A DNA stretch of 64,000 nt from an uncultured Bacteroidales bacterium (lineage in GTDB: Bacteria > Bacteroidota > Bacteroidia > Bacteroidales > Paludibacteraceae). Positions within the stretch are counted from its first letter, which is position 1. Each line of letters opens with the position of its first letter. The notes below the pieces were generated by a model. That model worked only from the letters and a program-made list of their open reading frames with translations, was not told where the DNA came from and made no database searches. Shown one piece after another: positions 34,666 to 43,677 of this stretch. The stretch spans positions 62,001-126,000 of the forward strand of contig ONMV01000003.1 in NCBI GenBank assembly GCA_900319005.1, read 5' to 3'. The translations under genes and the position numbers were made by a program.

Positions 34666-35780
34666 AAAAATACACCACCGGAAACGGTCATAGCGAACTG
34701 GAAGCCGCAGCTACCAAGCGTAACTCAGCGCATATGTTACCTGTGAGCGACTGGCTCTCAGACCTGCCGGAAAATACGCAACTGACTGACCTTATAGAAG
34801 TGCAATTCAAAAACACCCGTAAGGGCTATTACCATAATACTCAGGGACTTCCGTTAGAAAAAGGAGTAAAGGTAGTAGTAGAAGCTAACCCGGGATACGA
34901 TGTGGGGGAAGTGGTTCTTACCGGCAAACTCGTTGAACTGCAAATCAAGAAAAATAAGATTGATGCCTCCCGTTATGAGATTCGTCAGGTGATTCGTATT
35001 GCTACTGAAGAAGACTTGGATCGCGCCAAACAGGCTCACTCACGCGAACAAGAGACCATGATCAAAGCACGTCAGATTGCCAAATCGCTCGGCTTGGAGA
35101 TGAAAGTGGGAGACGTAGAATACCAGGGAGATGGATCCAAAGCTATCTTCTTCTATATCGCGGACGGACGCGTGGACTTCCGTCAACTCATCAAAGTATA
35201 TGCGGAGACCTTCCGTATCCGCGTAGAGATGAAGCAGATTGGAGCACGCCAAGAAGCGGGACGTATCGGAGGAACAGGTCCGTGCGGACGGGAACTGTGT
35301 TGCTCCACATGGATGATCAATTTCTCCTCTGTCGGAACAGGAGCAGCACGGTTACAGAATATATCGCCTAATCCCCAGAAATTAGCCGGAATGTGCGCTA
35401 AATTAAAGTGCTGTCTAAACTATGAAGTACCTGTATATGAGGATGCTGCCAAGTTATTACCATCCCGTCATACTGAACTGGAAACGAAAGACGCTACCTG
35501 GTATTTCTTTGCTTCTGATCCATTAGCAGGAACTGTCACCTATTCATCAGACCCTCATACAGCAGGCAATCTGACCACTCTCTCTGCAGCCCGCGCACAT
35601 GAGATTATTGCTATGAACCGAAACGGCGAGAAACCAGATACATTAGAAGGAACACGTGCCGTCTCTACAGAGATAGGATACCAAACAGGGCATGGAGACG
35701 TAACGCGTTTCGATAAGAAAAAACATCATCATGATCACCATGACCGACGTGATCGTAGAGATAGGAGAGAGAGAAGATGA
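34662..35780 (+). CDS. ricT: PSP1/RicT (YaaT)-like protein
   Basis: The 372-aa protein carries a PSP1 C-terminal domain with the conserved Cys clusters GGTGPCGRELCCSTWM and GMCAKLKCCLNYEVP (around residues 205-260). Its firmicute homologue RicT (YaaT) belongs to the Fe-S-containing Ric complex that affects RNA processing; in Bacteroidota the role is unknown. The last 30 residues are a His/Asp/Arg-rich tail ([18 protein letters not shown]) likely to bind metal or nucleic acid. It overlaps holB and gldH by 4 bp each. Confidence 0.88.
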   Translation: MKKYTTGNGHSELEAAATKRNSAHMLPVSDWLSDLPENTQLTDLIEVQFKNTRKGYYHNTQGLPLEKGVKVVVEANPGYDVGEVVLTGKLVELQIKKNKIDASRYEIRQVIRIATEEDLDRAKQAHSREQETMIKARQIAKSLGLEMKVGDVEYQGDGSKAIFFYIADGRVDFRQLIKVYAETFRIRVEMKQIGARQEAGRIGGTGPCGRELCCSTWMINFSSVGTGAARLQNISPNPQKLAGMCAKLKCCLNYEVPVYEDAAKLLPSRHTELETKDATWYFFASDPLAGTVTYSSDPHTAGNLTTLSAARAHEIIAMNRNGEKPDTLEGTRAVSTEIGYQTGHGDVTRFDKKKHHHDHHDRRDRRDRRERR

Positions 35781-36268
35781 AATTAAAAATCAAAAATTTC
35801 AAAATAAAGAGTATCATCGGTCCTTTGTGGATTGGTCTTTGTACAGCCTTTTTTCTGATTAATTGCCGCAGAGACATCGTTCATAGCCAATTTGTATCTA
35901 TTCCATCGGAGAAATGGCAGATTGACAGCGTAGCGCATTTTGAGTACGCTATCACGGATACAGATAATGATTACCGAATGCTCGTTTATGTAAGACATAC
36001 GGAGCGATACCCGTATCAGAACATGTGGCTGTTTGTCGGAGATAGTTTGCATAGGGATACGATTGAGTTCTATCTTGCTGATGACCGCGGAAAATGGTTA
36101 GGAAACAAACATCACGGCTTTATTGAAATGCCGGTATTATTAGAGGAAAACTATCACTTTGCTGATACAGGAAAATATTTCCTGACTGTTCAACATGGTA
36201 TGCGTGACAGCATCCTGCGCGGCGTGACCGATATAGGATTGGAGATTATTAAAAATGGGAAAGAATAA
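35777..36268 (+). CDS. gldH: Gliding motility lipoprotein GldH-like
   Basis: This 163-aa protein has a lipoprotein signal with FFLINC (Cys about residue 30) and the GldH pattern ([44 protein letters not shown]). GldH stabilises gliding/secretion lipoproteins in Flavobacterium. The first ten codons ([11 protein letters not shown]) are written by an AAATTAA heptamer array, so the N-terminal stretch before the signal core may be extended by the repeat. It overlaps the ricT stop by 4 bp and trmB by 14 bp. Confidence 0.85.
   Translation: MKLKIKNFKIKSIIGPLWIGLCTAFFLINCRRDIVHSQFVSIPSEKWQIDSVAHFEYAITDTDNDYRMLVYVRHTERYPYQNMWLFVGDSLHRDTIEFYLADDRGKWLGNKHHGFIEMPVLLEENYHFADTGKYFLTVQHGMRDSILRGVTDIGLEIIKNGKE
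35780..35807. repeat. 7-bp tandem repeat (AAATTAA) at the gldH start
   Basis: AAATTAA AAATCAA AAATTTC AAAATAA follows the gldH ATG directly and encodes its first nine residues after Met. Confidence 0.8.
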
Positions 36269-37037
36269 GCTCAAGAAATTCGCAGAGATGGAGACATTCT
36301 CCAATGTTTTCCAATGCGGCGCACGTGAAATGCTGCCGTCTAACCAAGTGCACGAAATGGCAGGACATTGGCGCGAACTGTTTTTTCATAATGACCATCC
36401 TATCGTACTCGAGTTAGGATGCGGAAGAGGTGAATACACCGTCGGTTTGGCGCAGAAATATCCGGAGAAAAACTTCATCGGCGTAGATATAAAAGGAGCG
36501 CGTATGTGGGCGGGAGCAAAAGAAGCCGAACTGAGCGGACTGAAGAATGCTGCCTTCCTGAGAACGAACATAGAGATTATCACTTCATTCTTCGCAAAAG
36601 ATGAAGTGGATGAGATATGGATCACTTTCTGCGATCCGCAGATGAAGAAAGCTACGAAGCGGCTGACCTCTACGTATTTCATGCAGCGATACCAACAAAT
36701 CGTTAAGCCGGAAGGTATTATTCATCTGAAAACAGACAGTCCTTTCCTCTATACCTATACAACCGAAATGCTGCGGCTCAATCCGTATCCTGTATTAGCA
36801 AGCACGGATGATCTATACGGCTCCAAAACAGAAGAAATCGCTGCATTCGAGGATGCTAAAGCATTACAGACGCATTATGAGAAACAATGGTTAGACCGCG
36901 GATTAAGCATCAAATATATTGAATGGCAATTAAATCCGCTTACCCGATGGGAGGAACCGACCATAGAAATCGAAAAAGACAGTTATCGTTCGTACGGACG
37001 CAATTATAACAGTGAAAGAAAGGAGAATCATGGCTAA
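36255..37037 (+). CDS. trmB: tRNA (guanine-N7)-methyltransferase
   Basis: The 260-aa SAM enzyme makes m7G46 in tRNA. The SAM motif is [16 protein letters not shown] (residues 53-68), with [16 protein letters not shown] and the tRNA-binding [18 protein letters not shown]. In E. coli that last box reads FPDPWPKK; the Bacteroidota form with DPQMKK is seen here, with Cys in place of Pro. It overlaps gldH by 14 bp and the sirtuin by 8 bp. Confidence 0.92.
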   Translation: MGKNKLKKFAEMETFSNVFQCGAREMLPSNQVHEMAGHWRELFFHNDHPIVLELGCGRGEYTVGLAQKYPEKNFIGVDIKGARMWAGAKEAELSGLKNAAFLRTNIEIITSFFAKDEVDEIWITFCDPQMKKATKRLTSTYFMQRYQQIVKPEGIIHLKTDSPFLYTYTTEMLRLNPYPVLASTDDLYGSKTEEIAAFEDAKALQTHYEKQWLDRGLSIKYIEWQLNPLTRWEEPTIEIEKDSYRSYGRNYNSERKENHG

Positions 37038-37725
37038 GATCGTTGTTTTTACAGGAGCAGGAGTAAGCGCTGAGAGTGGTTTGGGTACTTTCCGAGACAG
37101 TGATGGACTTTGGGAACATTACCGTGTGGAAGATGTATGCACACATGAAGCATGGTTAACCAATCCCCAACTATGCGTTAAGTTCTATAACGACCGGCGT
37201 CGAGATACCTTAGCGGCGCAACCTAATGCGGCACACATAGCGATCGCTAAACTGCAACAGGTCTTCCCCGATACAGAGATTATTACGCAGAATATCGATG
37301 ATTTGCATGAACGGGCAGGGGCAAAGAACGTGGTTCATCTGCATGGAGAAATCACCAAACTGCGTTCCTCCAAAAACGAAACAGCTACCGTTCCTTTGGA
37401 GGGTTGGGAGCAACATTATGGTGATAAACACCCGGATGGCTCATTATTACGCCCCTATATCGTCTTCTTCGGAGAAGGAGTACCTTACTTCGACAAAGCA
37501 TGCCAGATTGCTTCAACAGCGGATATCATGATTGTGGTAGGAACAAGCCTTAATGTGTATCCTGCGGCTTCGCTGCTCCATTATACGAAACCGGGTATCC
37601 CCGTCTATTTCGTTGATCCGGGTCAACCCGAGTTCGGCGCTTGGGCAGATCATATCACCCATATCAAGAAAAAAGCTACTGAAGGAGTACCTGAATTAGT
37701 GGAAAAATTGATCGCTGCCAAGTGA
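37030..37725 (+). CDS. cobB: NAD-dependent protein deacylase (sirtuin)
   Basis: The 231-aa Sir2 protein has [21 protein letters not shown] (residues 8-28), the catalytic [11 protein letters not shown] and LHGE, and [14 protein letters not shown]. The four zinc Cys of many sirtuins are missing ([11 protein letters not shown]), as in class III/U members of Bacteroidota. It removes acyl groups such as acetyl or succinyl from lysine. ATG at 37030 is chosen because AAAGGAG lies just before it, one of the few clear Shine-Dalgarno sites here; a GTG six codons upstream is in frame. Confidence 0.92.
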   Translation: MAKIVVFTGAGVSAESGLGTFRDSDGLWEHYRVEDVCTHEAWLTNPQLCVKFYNDRRRDTLAAQPNAAHIAIAKLQQVFPDTEIITQNIDDLHERAGAKNVVHLHGEITKLRSSKNETATVPLEGWEQHYGDKHPDGSLLRPYIVFFGEGVPYFDKACQIASTADIMIVVGTSLNVYPAASLLHYTKPGIPVYFVDPGQPEFGAWADHITHIKKKATEGVPELVEKLIAAK

Positions 37726-38543
37726 GAATTTTTAAGCAAATACTAACATGGCTCGCTATCATGGCGGCTCTTACCTTTCTCGCAATGGGTCTTTGGCAGA
37801 CTGTATGCGGAGGAAGTCAAAGCACAGAGAGCCTTAAATGGCTGCAATTCATGCAGACTACTGCTACTTTCCTGCTTCCACCAATCTTGTGCGCTTGGTT
37901 ATGGGATAGCGGGCATAAGCCTTTCACATGGCTGAAGATGGATAAAAAAGTAAGTTGGCAGGACGCAGTTTTGGCGGTTGGTATCATGATATGCGCTATT
38001 CCGTGCATCAATTTATTAGCGGACCTCAATAGCCATGTTCAGTTACCGGACAGTTTAGCGTCCATTGAAAAACAACTGAAACAAATGGAAGAAGCCGCTG
38101 CGGCTTTGACAGAACGATTCCTGCAAGCGGAAAATATAGGTATATTGTTTATTAATATCGCGCTGATGGCCTTTCTGCCGGCTCTATCCGAAGAACTCTC
38201 CTTCCGGGGTACTCTACAGCAGATTTTAGGAAACAAACACGCTGCTATTTGGATTACAGCCTTTCTTTTTTCTGCGATACATATGCAGTTCTACGGCTTT
38301 GTACCTCGCATGTTAATGGGTGCTACATTCGGTTATATCTTCCTTTGGACTGGCAGTCTATGGGTTCCTGTTCTGATGCATTTCACTAATAACGGATTAG
38401 CAGTAATTGTTTATTACCTGTTCGGACAAAATAATAGCGCCGATACCATCGGTACCGGCACTACATGGTGGTTAGGCGTAATAAGCCTGATGATTACATC
38501 TCTGGGTCTACTAATATTCTACCGCAGAACTCACACACGATAA
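37722..38543 (+). CDS. CPBP family intramembrane metalloprotease
   Basis: The 273-aa protein has about eight membrane helices. The CAAX protease/bacteriocin-processing motifs are SEELSFRG (residues 158-165), FSAIHMQFYGF and the HFTNNG box near residue 220. The substrate is unknown. It starts with GTG at 37722 overlapping the sirtuin stop (GTGA). Its final 50 bases overlap the 3' end of the convergent zinc-ribbon gene. Confidence 0.88.
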   Translation: MRIFKQILTWLAIMAALTFLAMGLWQTVCGGSQSTESLKWLQFMQTTATFLLPPILCAWLWDSGHKPFTWLKMDKKVSWQDAVLAVGIMICAIPCINLLADLNSHVQLPDSLASIEKQLKQMEEAAAALTERFLQAENIGILFINIALMAFLPALSEELSFRGTLQQILGNKHAAIWITAFLFSAIHMQFYGFVPRMLMGATFGYIFLWTGSLWVPVLMHFTNNGLAVIVYYLFGQNNSADTIGTGTTWWLGVISLMITSLGLLIFYRRTHTR

Positions 38544-39228
38544 TTTTCTTACGTGTACGGATATCCAACTGACGCTGTGCAGGGATTTTTGCGTGGCAAC
38601 CACCGCACGAATCACGCTCTACTTTAACAACTGCCAAACCGTTACGTGCATTCTTACGGATACGGTTGAAAGCAGTCAACAGACGCTCGTCTATCTTCTT
38701 GGACAGATCGGCTGCTTTGAGCATCAAAGCTTCTGTCTCCGTCTTGGTCTCTCCCAGAATCTGATCCAATTCAGAACGTTTCTGATTCAAATCCACTGTA
38801 CGCTCCTCAATCGTCTTGGTTGTATTGGCTTTTTCTGCAATACGCGCCTCGAGTTCAGCGGTATAGTGTTTGATCTTACGTTGAGATGCTTCAATCTCCA
38901 ATTCCTGATACTCTATCTCCTTATTGAGATTATCGAACTCACGGTTGTTACGAACGCTGTTCTGCTGCTCTTTGTAACGGGAGATAGAAGCGTTAGCATT
39001 CTCCGTACGTACACGATGGTCGGAAATCTGGGTCTCGCACTCCTTGATATCATTCTCGATATTCGTCAGACGAGTCTTCAATCCTTCCACTTCGTCAGCT
39101 ACATCTTTCACTTCCTGCGGTAATTCACCCGCGAGGGTACGCAAGCTGTCAATTTTCGAATCCACTTGCTGCAATTCATAGAGGGCACGAAGCTTATCCT
39201 CTACGGTTAATTCTTTTGTTCTTGCCAT
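38494..39228 (-). CDS. Coiled-coil zinc ribbon protein (C4-type, DUF164-like)
   Basis: The 244-aa protein has a long antiparallel coiled coil (residues 10-180) and a C-terminal C4 zinc ribbon (CGGCHAKIP ... CEFCGRILVDPE). Such proteins are nearly universal in Bacteroidota and usually lie next to a Nif3-like gene, as here (22-bp overlap). Function is unknown; nucleic acid or ribosome contact is a common guess. Its 3' end overlaps the convergent CPBP gene by 50 bp. Confidence 0.88.
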   Translation of the reverse strand: MARTKELTVEDKLRALYELQQVDSKIDSLRTLAGELPQEVKDVADEVEGLKTRLTNIENDIKECETQISDHRVRTENANASISRYKEQQNSVRNNREFDNLNKEIEYQELEIEASQRKIKHYTAELEARIAEKANTTKTIEERTVDLNQKRSELDQILGETKTETEALMLKAADLSKKIDERLLTAFNRIRKNARNGLAVVKVERDSCGGCHAKIPAQRQLDIRTRKKIIVCEFCGRILVDPEM

Positions 39229-39980
39229 AATTGTATTGGTGTTTTATCTGTTTTACTAACTATACATTGTACTCCTAAAGAAGATAAAATATCGCGGAAG
39301 ATCTCCCGTGCATGTCGTTCGGAATACCAGTGATCAATATCTATGAGGCCTATACGACCATCCGCATCTTGAAACTCATGATACTTACAATCGGCTGTAA
39401 GATAGACATCCGCTCCTTTTTCTATAGCAGTCTCTATAAACTCTGCTCCGCTACCCCCGCACAACGCAACGCATTGAATCGTATCTTTCTTCGCGCGTGT
39501 GTAGCGCACGTACGTACATTGTAATATATCGCGCACATAGGCGATAAAATCGGTATAAGCTATAGGATCAGCCAACTTACCGATGATACCTAAACCCGAT
39601 TCAGTAAGAATTTCGTAATCGCTAATATCTAATTTATCCGCCAAACGGGTGTTAATACCTCCGGAAACGCAATCCAAACTGGTATGCGCAGAGTATATAG
39701 CAATATCATGCTTAATTGCCATCTCTACGATTCGTGCTTGCGGCGTTTGACCGCATACTTGTTTAAGCCCGTGAAAAAGAAGGGGATGATGAGAGATAAT
39801 AAGTTGACAATTGGATACAACAGCTTCAGTGACCACATCTTCAGTGATGTCTGTGGTCAAGAGGACGGACTGTATATCTCGTCCTGTGTCACCTACCTGC
39901 ATTCCCGAGTTATCCCAGGATTCCTGGGCACTCCGTGGCGCTACAGATTCTATGCTATCAATGATTGCTCGTAAGAGCAC
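39207..39980 (-). CDS. Nif3-like dinuclear metal centre protein
   Basis: This 257-aa NIF3/YbgI-type protein has the metal ligands in ISHHPLLFHGLK, HTSLDCVSGGIN and the C-terminal DHWYSERHA. It is the short form without the inserted PII-like domain that takes many Bacteroidota members to about 365 aa. The family is widely conserved, sometimes described as GTP cyclohydrolase-like, with function unproven. The start is one base after the DUF5606 stop. Confidence 0.9.
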   Translation of the reverse strand: MLLRAIIDSIESVAPRSAQESWDNSGMQVGDTGRDIQSVLLTTDITEDVVTEAVVSNCQLIISHHPLLFHGLKQVCGQTPQARIVEMAIKHDIAIYSAHTSLDCVSGGINTRLADKLDISDYEILTESGLGIIGKLADPIAYTDFIAYVRDILQCTYVRYTRAKKDTIQCVALCGGSGAEFIETAIEKGADVYLTADCKYHEFQDADGRIGLIDIDHWYSERHAREIFRDILSSLGVQCIVSKTDKTPIQLWQEQKN

Positions 39981-40406
39981 TTATTTCGTTTCCTCGGCTG
40001 CCGGTTCGTCTTCCTTAATAGAGAAGTCGGTAATCCCGGCATTAATGAGGATATTATACCATTGGATGAGTTTGCGGATATCCGATGGATAAACGCGGTC
40101 GCGATCCCAGTTAGGCAGCACTTCGTCAAACCATGCCTGCAACTCTGCATTGCTGGCTTTTTTAGGATCCATAGATACAGCTTTGAGTCCTTCTTTCTTA
40201 CCGGCATTTGTGAGTACGTCGCTTAATGCAATATCATCTGCATCAGTAAACATTGATACATCGCTCAGCGCTACAATCTTATCACGCGCATAAGTAGGCA
40301 TACGTTTACCATCTACCAGACTTTCCACAATCAGCATGTTATTGCCGCGACTTACCAATTTATACAAACCGGGTTTACCGGTAATTGCAAGGATTTCTCT
40401 TAACAT
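39981..40406 (-). CDS. DUF5606-like Bacteroidota protein
   Basis: The 141-aa protein starts MLREILAITGKPGLYKLVSRG, and continues with LVDGKRMPTYARDKIVALSDVSMFT and an acidic tail (KEDEPAAEE), as in the DUF5606 family restricted to Bacteroidota. Function unknown; cytoplasmic. ATG at 40404-40406 is chosen over an in-frame TTG because the promoter's -7 box lies only 30 bases upstream. It leads the DUF5606-Nif3-zinc ribbon operon. Confidence 0.85.
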   Translation of the reverse strand: MLREILAITGKPGLYKLVSRGNNMLIVESLVDGKRMPTYARDKIVALSDVSMFTDADDIALSDVLTNAGKKEGLKAVSMDPKKASNAELQAWFDEVLPNWDRDRVYPSDIRKLIQWYNILINAGITDFSIKEDEPAAEETK

Positions 40407-40435
40407 TGTATTCAATTTTTTTACCAAATCGGCTG

Positions 40436-40467
40436 CAAAGGTACAACAATTTTTTTAATTATGCAAA
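40436..40467 (-). promoter_or_regulatory. Promoter of the DUF5606-Nif3 operon
   Basis: On the minus strand TTTG (40464-40467), 20 bp, TACCTTTG (40436-40443): a perfect consensus. Leader about 25 nt. Confidence 0.85.
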
Positions 40468-40480
40468 TTTATATGCGTTT

Positions 40481-41437
40481 TTATGACATCTCAAGCATTC
40501 TTTGTATCGAAGATAAAGCTTTTTCGGCTGTTTCTTTCGGTACAATCATCTCGGGTGATTCGTTTTTCAGACATGCATACACTTTCTCTAAAGTATTCAT
40601 CCGCATGTATTCACATTCGTTACATGAACAACCCACACCTTCCGTTACTTCCGGCGGAACCGGAATAAACTCTTTGTCCGGGCAAGCACGCTGCATCTCG
40701 AAGAGAATACCGCTTTCTGTAGCAATAATAAAGCGTTTGGCGGATGATTGAATCGTGTGCTCAAGCAATGCTTTAGTTGAACCAATAACGTCGCTCTGAG
40801 CCAAAATAGGCGCTTTACACTCCGGGTGAGCTAACACTTCTACTCCGGGGTTTTCAGCTTTGAGTTGGAGAAGCGCTTCCAGAGAGAAACGGCTGTGTAC
40901 ATGACACGCTCCATTCCAAAGAAGCATATGACGCCCTGTAACGGAATTGATATAGGATCCTAAATTATGATCCGGTCCAAAGATAATCTTCGCGTCCTTG
41001 GGCAGTTGATCCACTATCTTCTTCGCATTCGATGAAGTAACGACTACATCCGTGAGGGCTTTGACGTCCGCTGAGGTGTTGACGTAAGAAACTACGAGAA
41101 CCTCACCCCGACCCTCTCCACAAGAGAGGGAGTTTATTTTGTGTTGTTCTATGAATTGTTTCAAGTCTTCGGCTTTGCAACTATCTGCCAACGAACAACC
41201 GGCATTCATATCAGGAATGAGCACTTTCTTGTCCGGACAGAGAATCTTCATCGTCTCACCCATAAAATGCACCCCACACATTACTAATATATCCGCGTGT
41301 ACACGCGTAGCCTGTTGGGCTAAGGCTAATGAATCTCCGATGAAATCGGCTATTTCTTGTATTTCCGGCCGCGTATAATAATGTGCGAAGATTACCGCAT
41401 TTTTTTCTTTACACAGAGCGCGTATTTTCTCTTTCAT
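40481..41437 (-). CDS. nadA: Quinolinate synthase A
   Basis: The 318-aa enzyme makes quinolinate for NAD synthesis using a 4Fe-4S cluster. Cluster and substrate motifs are VMCGVHFMGE (Cys54), MNAGCSLADSC, TSSNAKKIV, GPDHNLG, NGACHVHSRF and GCSCNECEYMRMN. Residues 101-112 (INSLSCGEGRGE) are an insertion before VLVVSYVNTSADVKAL: the DNA there is the palindromic repeat at 41101-41132 that also sits in rsmA. The insert adds a surface Cys but leaves the frame intact. nadB and nadC are not in the window. Confidence 0.93.
   Translation of the reverse strand: MKEKIRALCKEKNAVIFAHYYTRPEIQEIADFIGDSLALAQQATRVHADILVMCGVHFMGETMKILCPDKKVLIPDMNAGCSLADSCKAEDLKQFIEQHKINSLSCGEGRGEVLVVSYVNTSADVKALTDVVVTSSNAKKIVDQLPKDAKIIFGPDHNLGSYINSVTGRHMLLWNGACHVHSRFSLEALLQLKAENPGVEVLAHPECKAPILAQSDVIGSTKALLEHTIQSSAKRFIIATESGILFEMQRACPDKEFIPVPPEVTEGVGCSCNECEYMRMNTLEKVYACLKNESPEMIVPKETAEKALSSIQRMLEMS
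41101..41132 (-). repeat. Dispersed palindromic repeat inserted in nadA
   Basis: On the minus strand CCCTCTC-TTGT-GGAGAGGG continues into TCGGGGTGAGG. The 18-base core GGAGAGGGTCGGGGTGAG differs by one base from the copy in rsmA (42748-42765). The unit resembles widespread bacterial dispersed repeats with a GGAGAGGGTTGGGGTGAGG core. Here it is coding. Confidence 0.85.
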
Positions 41438-41631
41438 TTTATAAATATCTATTAATACTTTAAAAATCTATGAATATTATATACTGTTTATACTGTTGAT
41501 AAATTACTAAGAATGCTCGATTTCAACGGATTAAAACATTTTATAAATTTATTGAGATTGTTAGTTTATTTTATAATTGCAACGTGGAACATCTTATTTA
41601 CTACCTCTTCTATTATTTGTTAATAATATGT

Positions 41632-42582
41632 TTATAACCATTTTTTTAATCTGAATATCAGCAGAATAAGTACTACGGACATCACCATCAGACCTAACGC
41701 AAATGCATAACCATATTGCCAATGCAATTCAGGCATAAAATCAAAGTTCATACCATATAAACTACCGATCAGGGTAGGCGGCAGGAAGATGATATTGATG
41801 ACCGTGAAAATCTTTATAATCTTGTTCTGTTCGATGTTTACCAAGCCGAGGAAGGTATCTTGGAGGTAGTCCAAACGGTCAAAACCGAAACGGGTGTAAT
41901 CAAACAGTGAATTGATATCCTTAATAATCATCGTCAGACGGGTACTAAGTTCTTCCGGGAAGAAATCGCACTTGAGAATATTTGAAATAACTCGCTGTTT
42001 ATCCATGATGTTCTGTCGGATGATGGTCACTTTTTCTTGCAAGTCCTTAATTTGAACCAGCAAATCTTCATCTACGTGATCGCTTTCAGCGTTGATTTGT
42101 TGCGAGAGTTCGGTAATCATATCCGTCGTATCCTCTATCAAGTCCGCATCCTTCTCCACTCGTGTTTCAAACAATGCTACCAATACGTGATAGCCCGTCG
42201 GAAAATTACGGGTGTTCACGAATACTTTCTTAAAGGTCTCGTTGAATGTATCCAGTTCATTATCGCGGATGGAGACAAGTATTCCGTTCTTCAAGATAAA
42301 GTTCACCGGCTCCATTTCGAAGTTATTTTTCAGGAAGTTGGAGTTCGCCACAATTGAGTCATCCGTTTGAATATAACGACTCGAGAGCTCGATCTCTTCC
42401 ATCTCTTCATCTTCCTGAATATCGATTTTCAAGAATCCCTCCAAGGTATCCTCCGTCTTATCGGATACATCGAGCAGATCGATCCAAATAATATCTTTCT
42501 TATCGAGTTCTTTCAAAGAAGAGATAGTACGAGCTACCTTTATTTTCTCCTTATCTTTATAGAATATCTTGATTTCAGACAT
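41632..42582 (-). CDS. corA: Magnesium/cobalt transporter CorA family
   Basis: The 316-aa protein has a long acidic cytoplasmic domain with helices and two C-terminal membrane helices with the signature YGMNF (near residue 278) between them, and a basic end (RLKKWL). It forms pentameric Mg2+ channels. The 194-bp gap downstream towards nadA is A/T-rich with no gene seen; an octamer repeat separates it from rsmA. Confidence 0.92.
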   Translation of the reverse strand: MSEIKIFYKDKEKIKVARTISSLKELDKKDIIWIDLLDVSDKTEDTLEGFLKIDIQEDEEMEEIELSSRYIQTDDSIVANSNFLKNNFEMEPVNFILKNGILVSIRDNELDTFNETFKKVFVNTRNFPTGYHVLVALFETRVEKDADLIEDTTDMITELSQQINAESDHVDEDLLVQIKDLQEKVTIIRQNIMDKQRVISNILKCDFFPEELSTRLTMIIKDINSLFDYTRFGFDRLDYLQDTFLGLVNIEQNKIIKIFTVINIIFLPPTLIGSLYGMNFDFMPELHWQYGYAFALGLMVMSVVLILLIFRLKKWL

Positions 42583-42589
42583 AAAGCAA

Positions 42590-42635
42590 TTTACGATTTA
42601 ACGATTTACAATGTATAATTGATTTACGATTTAAC
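42590..42635. repeat. 8-bp tandem repeat (TTTACGAT type) at the rsmA stop
   Basis: TTTACGAT TTAACGAT TTACAATG TATAATTG ATTTACGA TTTAAC runs from just before the corA ATG through the rsmA stop codon (42624-42626) and encodes the last residues of RsmA. Related ATCGTAAAT sequence is found at 52900-52975. Confidence 0.8.
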
Positions 42636-43466
42636 CAACTGGTTATTTATCAATTTAGTCAGTTCGATGAACTCATCGACGGATAGTTGTTCGGGTCTTC
42701 GGGTAAGAAACCATTCTAAACGCTCTTCCTTTTCTCCATTCCCTTCAGGAGAGGGTTGGGGTGAGATTTCTATTAATCCTCGTAATGAGTTCCGCATCTG
42801 TTTTCGCCGCTGGTTAAATGCTGTTTTTACGACTGTTTTGAAGAGTTCTTCATCACAGTCGAGTTGTCGTCGCTTATTGCGAGTCATGCGGATCACAGCA
42901 GACTTCACTTTAGGAGGCGGGTTGAACACATGTTCATGCACCGTAAAAAGGTATTCTATATCATAATAGGCTTGTAATAATACACTCAATATACCATACG
43001 CTTTCTTACCCGGCTTAGATGCAATACGTTCGGCTACTTCTTTTTGAATCATACCCGAACATACAGGAATACGGTCTTTGTATTCCAAAACTTTGAAGAA
43101 AATCTGGCTGGATATATTGTATGGATAATTGCCGATGACGTTAAACTCACCATCAGGATAGATGATATTGAGGTCTAATTTCAGAAAATCTCCCTGTATC
43201 AGATGCAATTCCGGATACCATTCTTTGAGATATGCCACACTCTCGCGGTCGATCTCTATCGCCGTGAGTTGGATATTAGGATCTTTGAGGAGAAACTGGG
43301 TTAATACACCCATTCCGGGACCTATTTCGAGTACGCGTATTTTTTCCTTTGTACTTTGTACTTCGTCACTTTGTCCCTTATAGGCGGTTTCAGCAATATT
43401 CCGGGCGACTGTCAAGTCCGTCAAGAAGTGCTGCCCAAGAAATTTTTTGGCATGTACTTGTTGCAT
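42624..43466 (-). CDS. rsmA: 16S rRNA dimethyladenosine transferase RsmA (KsgA)
   Basis: The 280-aa enzyme dimethylates A1518/A1519 of 16S rRNA. Seen are AKKFLGQHFL, the SAM site VLEIGPGMGVLT, VIGNYPYNISSQI, and FNPPPKVKSAVIRM, and FNQRRKQMRNSL in the C-terminal domain. Residues about 231-246 (EISPQPSPEGNGEKEE) replace a short variable loop before RRPEQLSVDEFIEL; they are encoded by the same palindromic repeat as in nadA, in the opposite direction. A good promoter lies 85 bp upstream. Confidence 0.94.
   Translation of the reverse strand: MQQVHAKKFLGQHFLTDLTVARNIAETAYKGQSDEVQSTKEKIRVLEIGPGMGVLTQFLLKDPNIQLTAIEIDRESVAYLKEWYPELHLIQGDFLKLDLNIIYPDGEFNVIGNYPYNISSQIFFKVLEYKDRIPVCSGMIQKEVAERIASKPGKKAYGILSVLLQAYYDIEYLFTVHEHVFNPPPKVKSAVIRMTRNKRRQLDCDEELFKTVVKTAFNQRRKQMRNSLRGLIEISPQPSPEGNGEKEERLEWFLTRRPEQLSVDEFIELTKLINNQLVKS
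42739..42769 (+). repeat. Dispersed palindromic repeat inserted in rsmA
   Basis: The core GGAGAGGGTTGGGGTGAG at 42748-42765 matches 17 of 18 bases of the nadA copy. It keeps the reading frame and lies in a variable surface loop of RsmA. Confidence 0.85.
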
Positions 43467-43550
43467 TTGCAGGGTGATAATCGTCCATAATTGTTTGTAA
43501 TTTTCGTTAATTTAGTAGTTTACATTATTATCGTAAACCTTTTGCGGCTG

Positions 43551-43582
43551 CAAAAGTACAATAATTTTTTGAATTGACCAAA
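43551..43582 (-). promoter_or_regulatory. Promoter of rsmA
   Basis: On the minus strand TTTG (43579-43582), 20 bp, TACTTTTG (43551-43558): perfect consensus, leader about 80 nt. Confidence 0.85.
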
Positions 43583-43626
43583 TATTTTACAAAAAATCTT
43601 TTTTATAGTTTTATTTTTATCAAAAA

Positions 43627-43654
43627 ATCCCGCATATATCATCATATGCAGGAT
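43627..43654 (-). terminator. Terminator behind the Cthe_2159-like gene
   Basis: ATCC-C-GCATAT and ATATGC-A-GGAT form a 10-bp stem with one mismatch around ATCATC. T-runs flank it on both strands. It lies 23 bases after the stop of the 653-aa gene. Confidence 0.8.
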
Positions 43655-43677
43655 CTTTTTTGTAATAAAGAAGTCTC

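Noticed and set aside
41438..41631. Replication origin in the nadA-corA gap
   Set aside because: A/T-rich with one DnaA-box-like TTATCAACA (one mismatch) on the minus strand, but no cluster of boxes and no dnaA or dnaN nearby.
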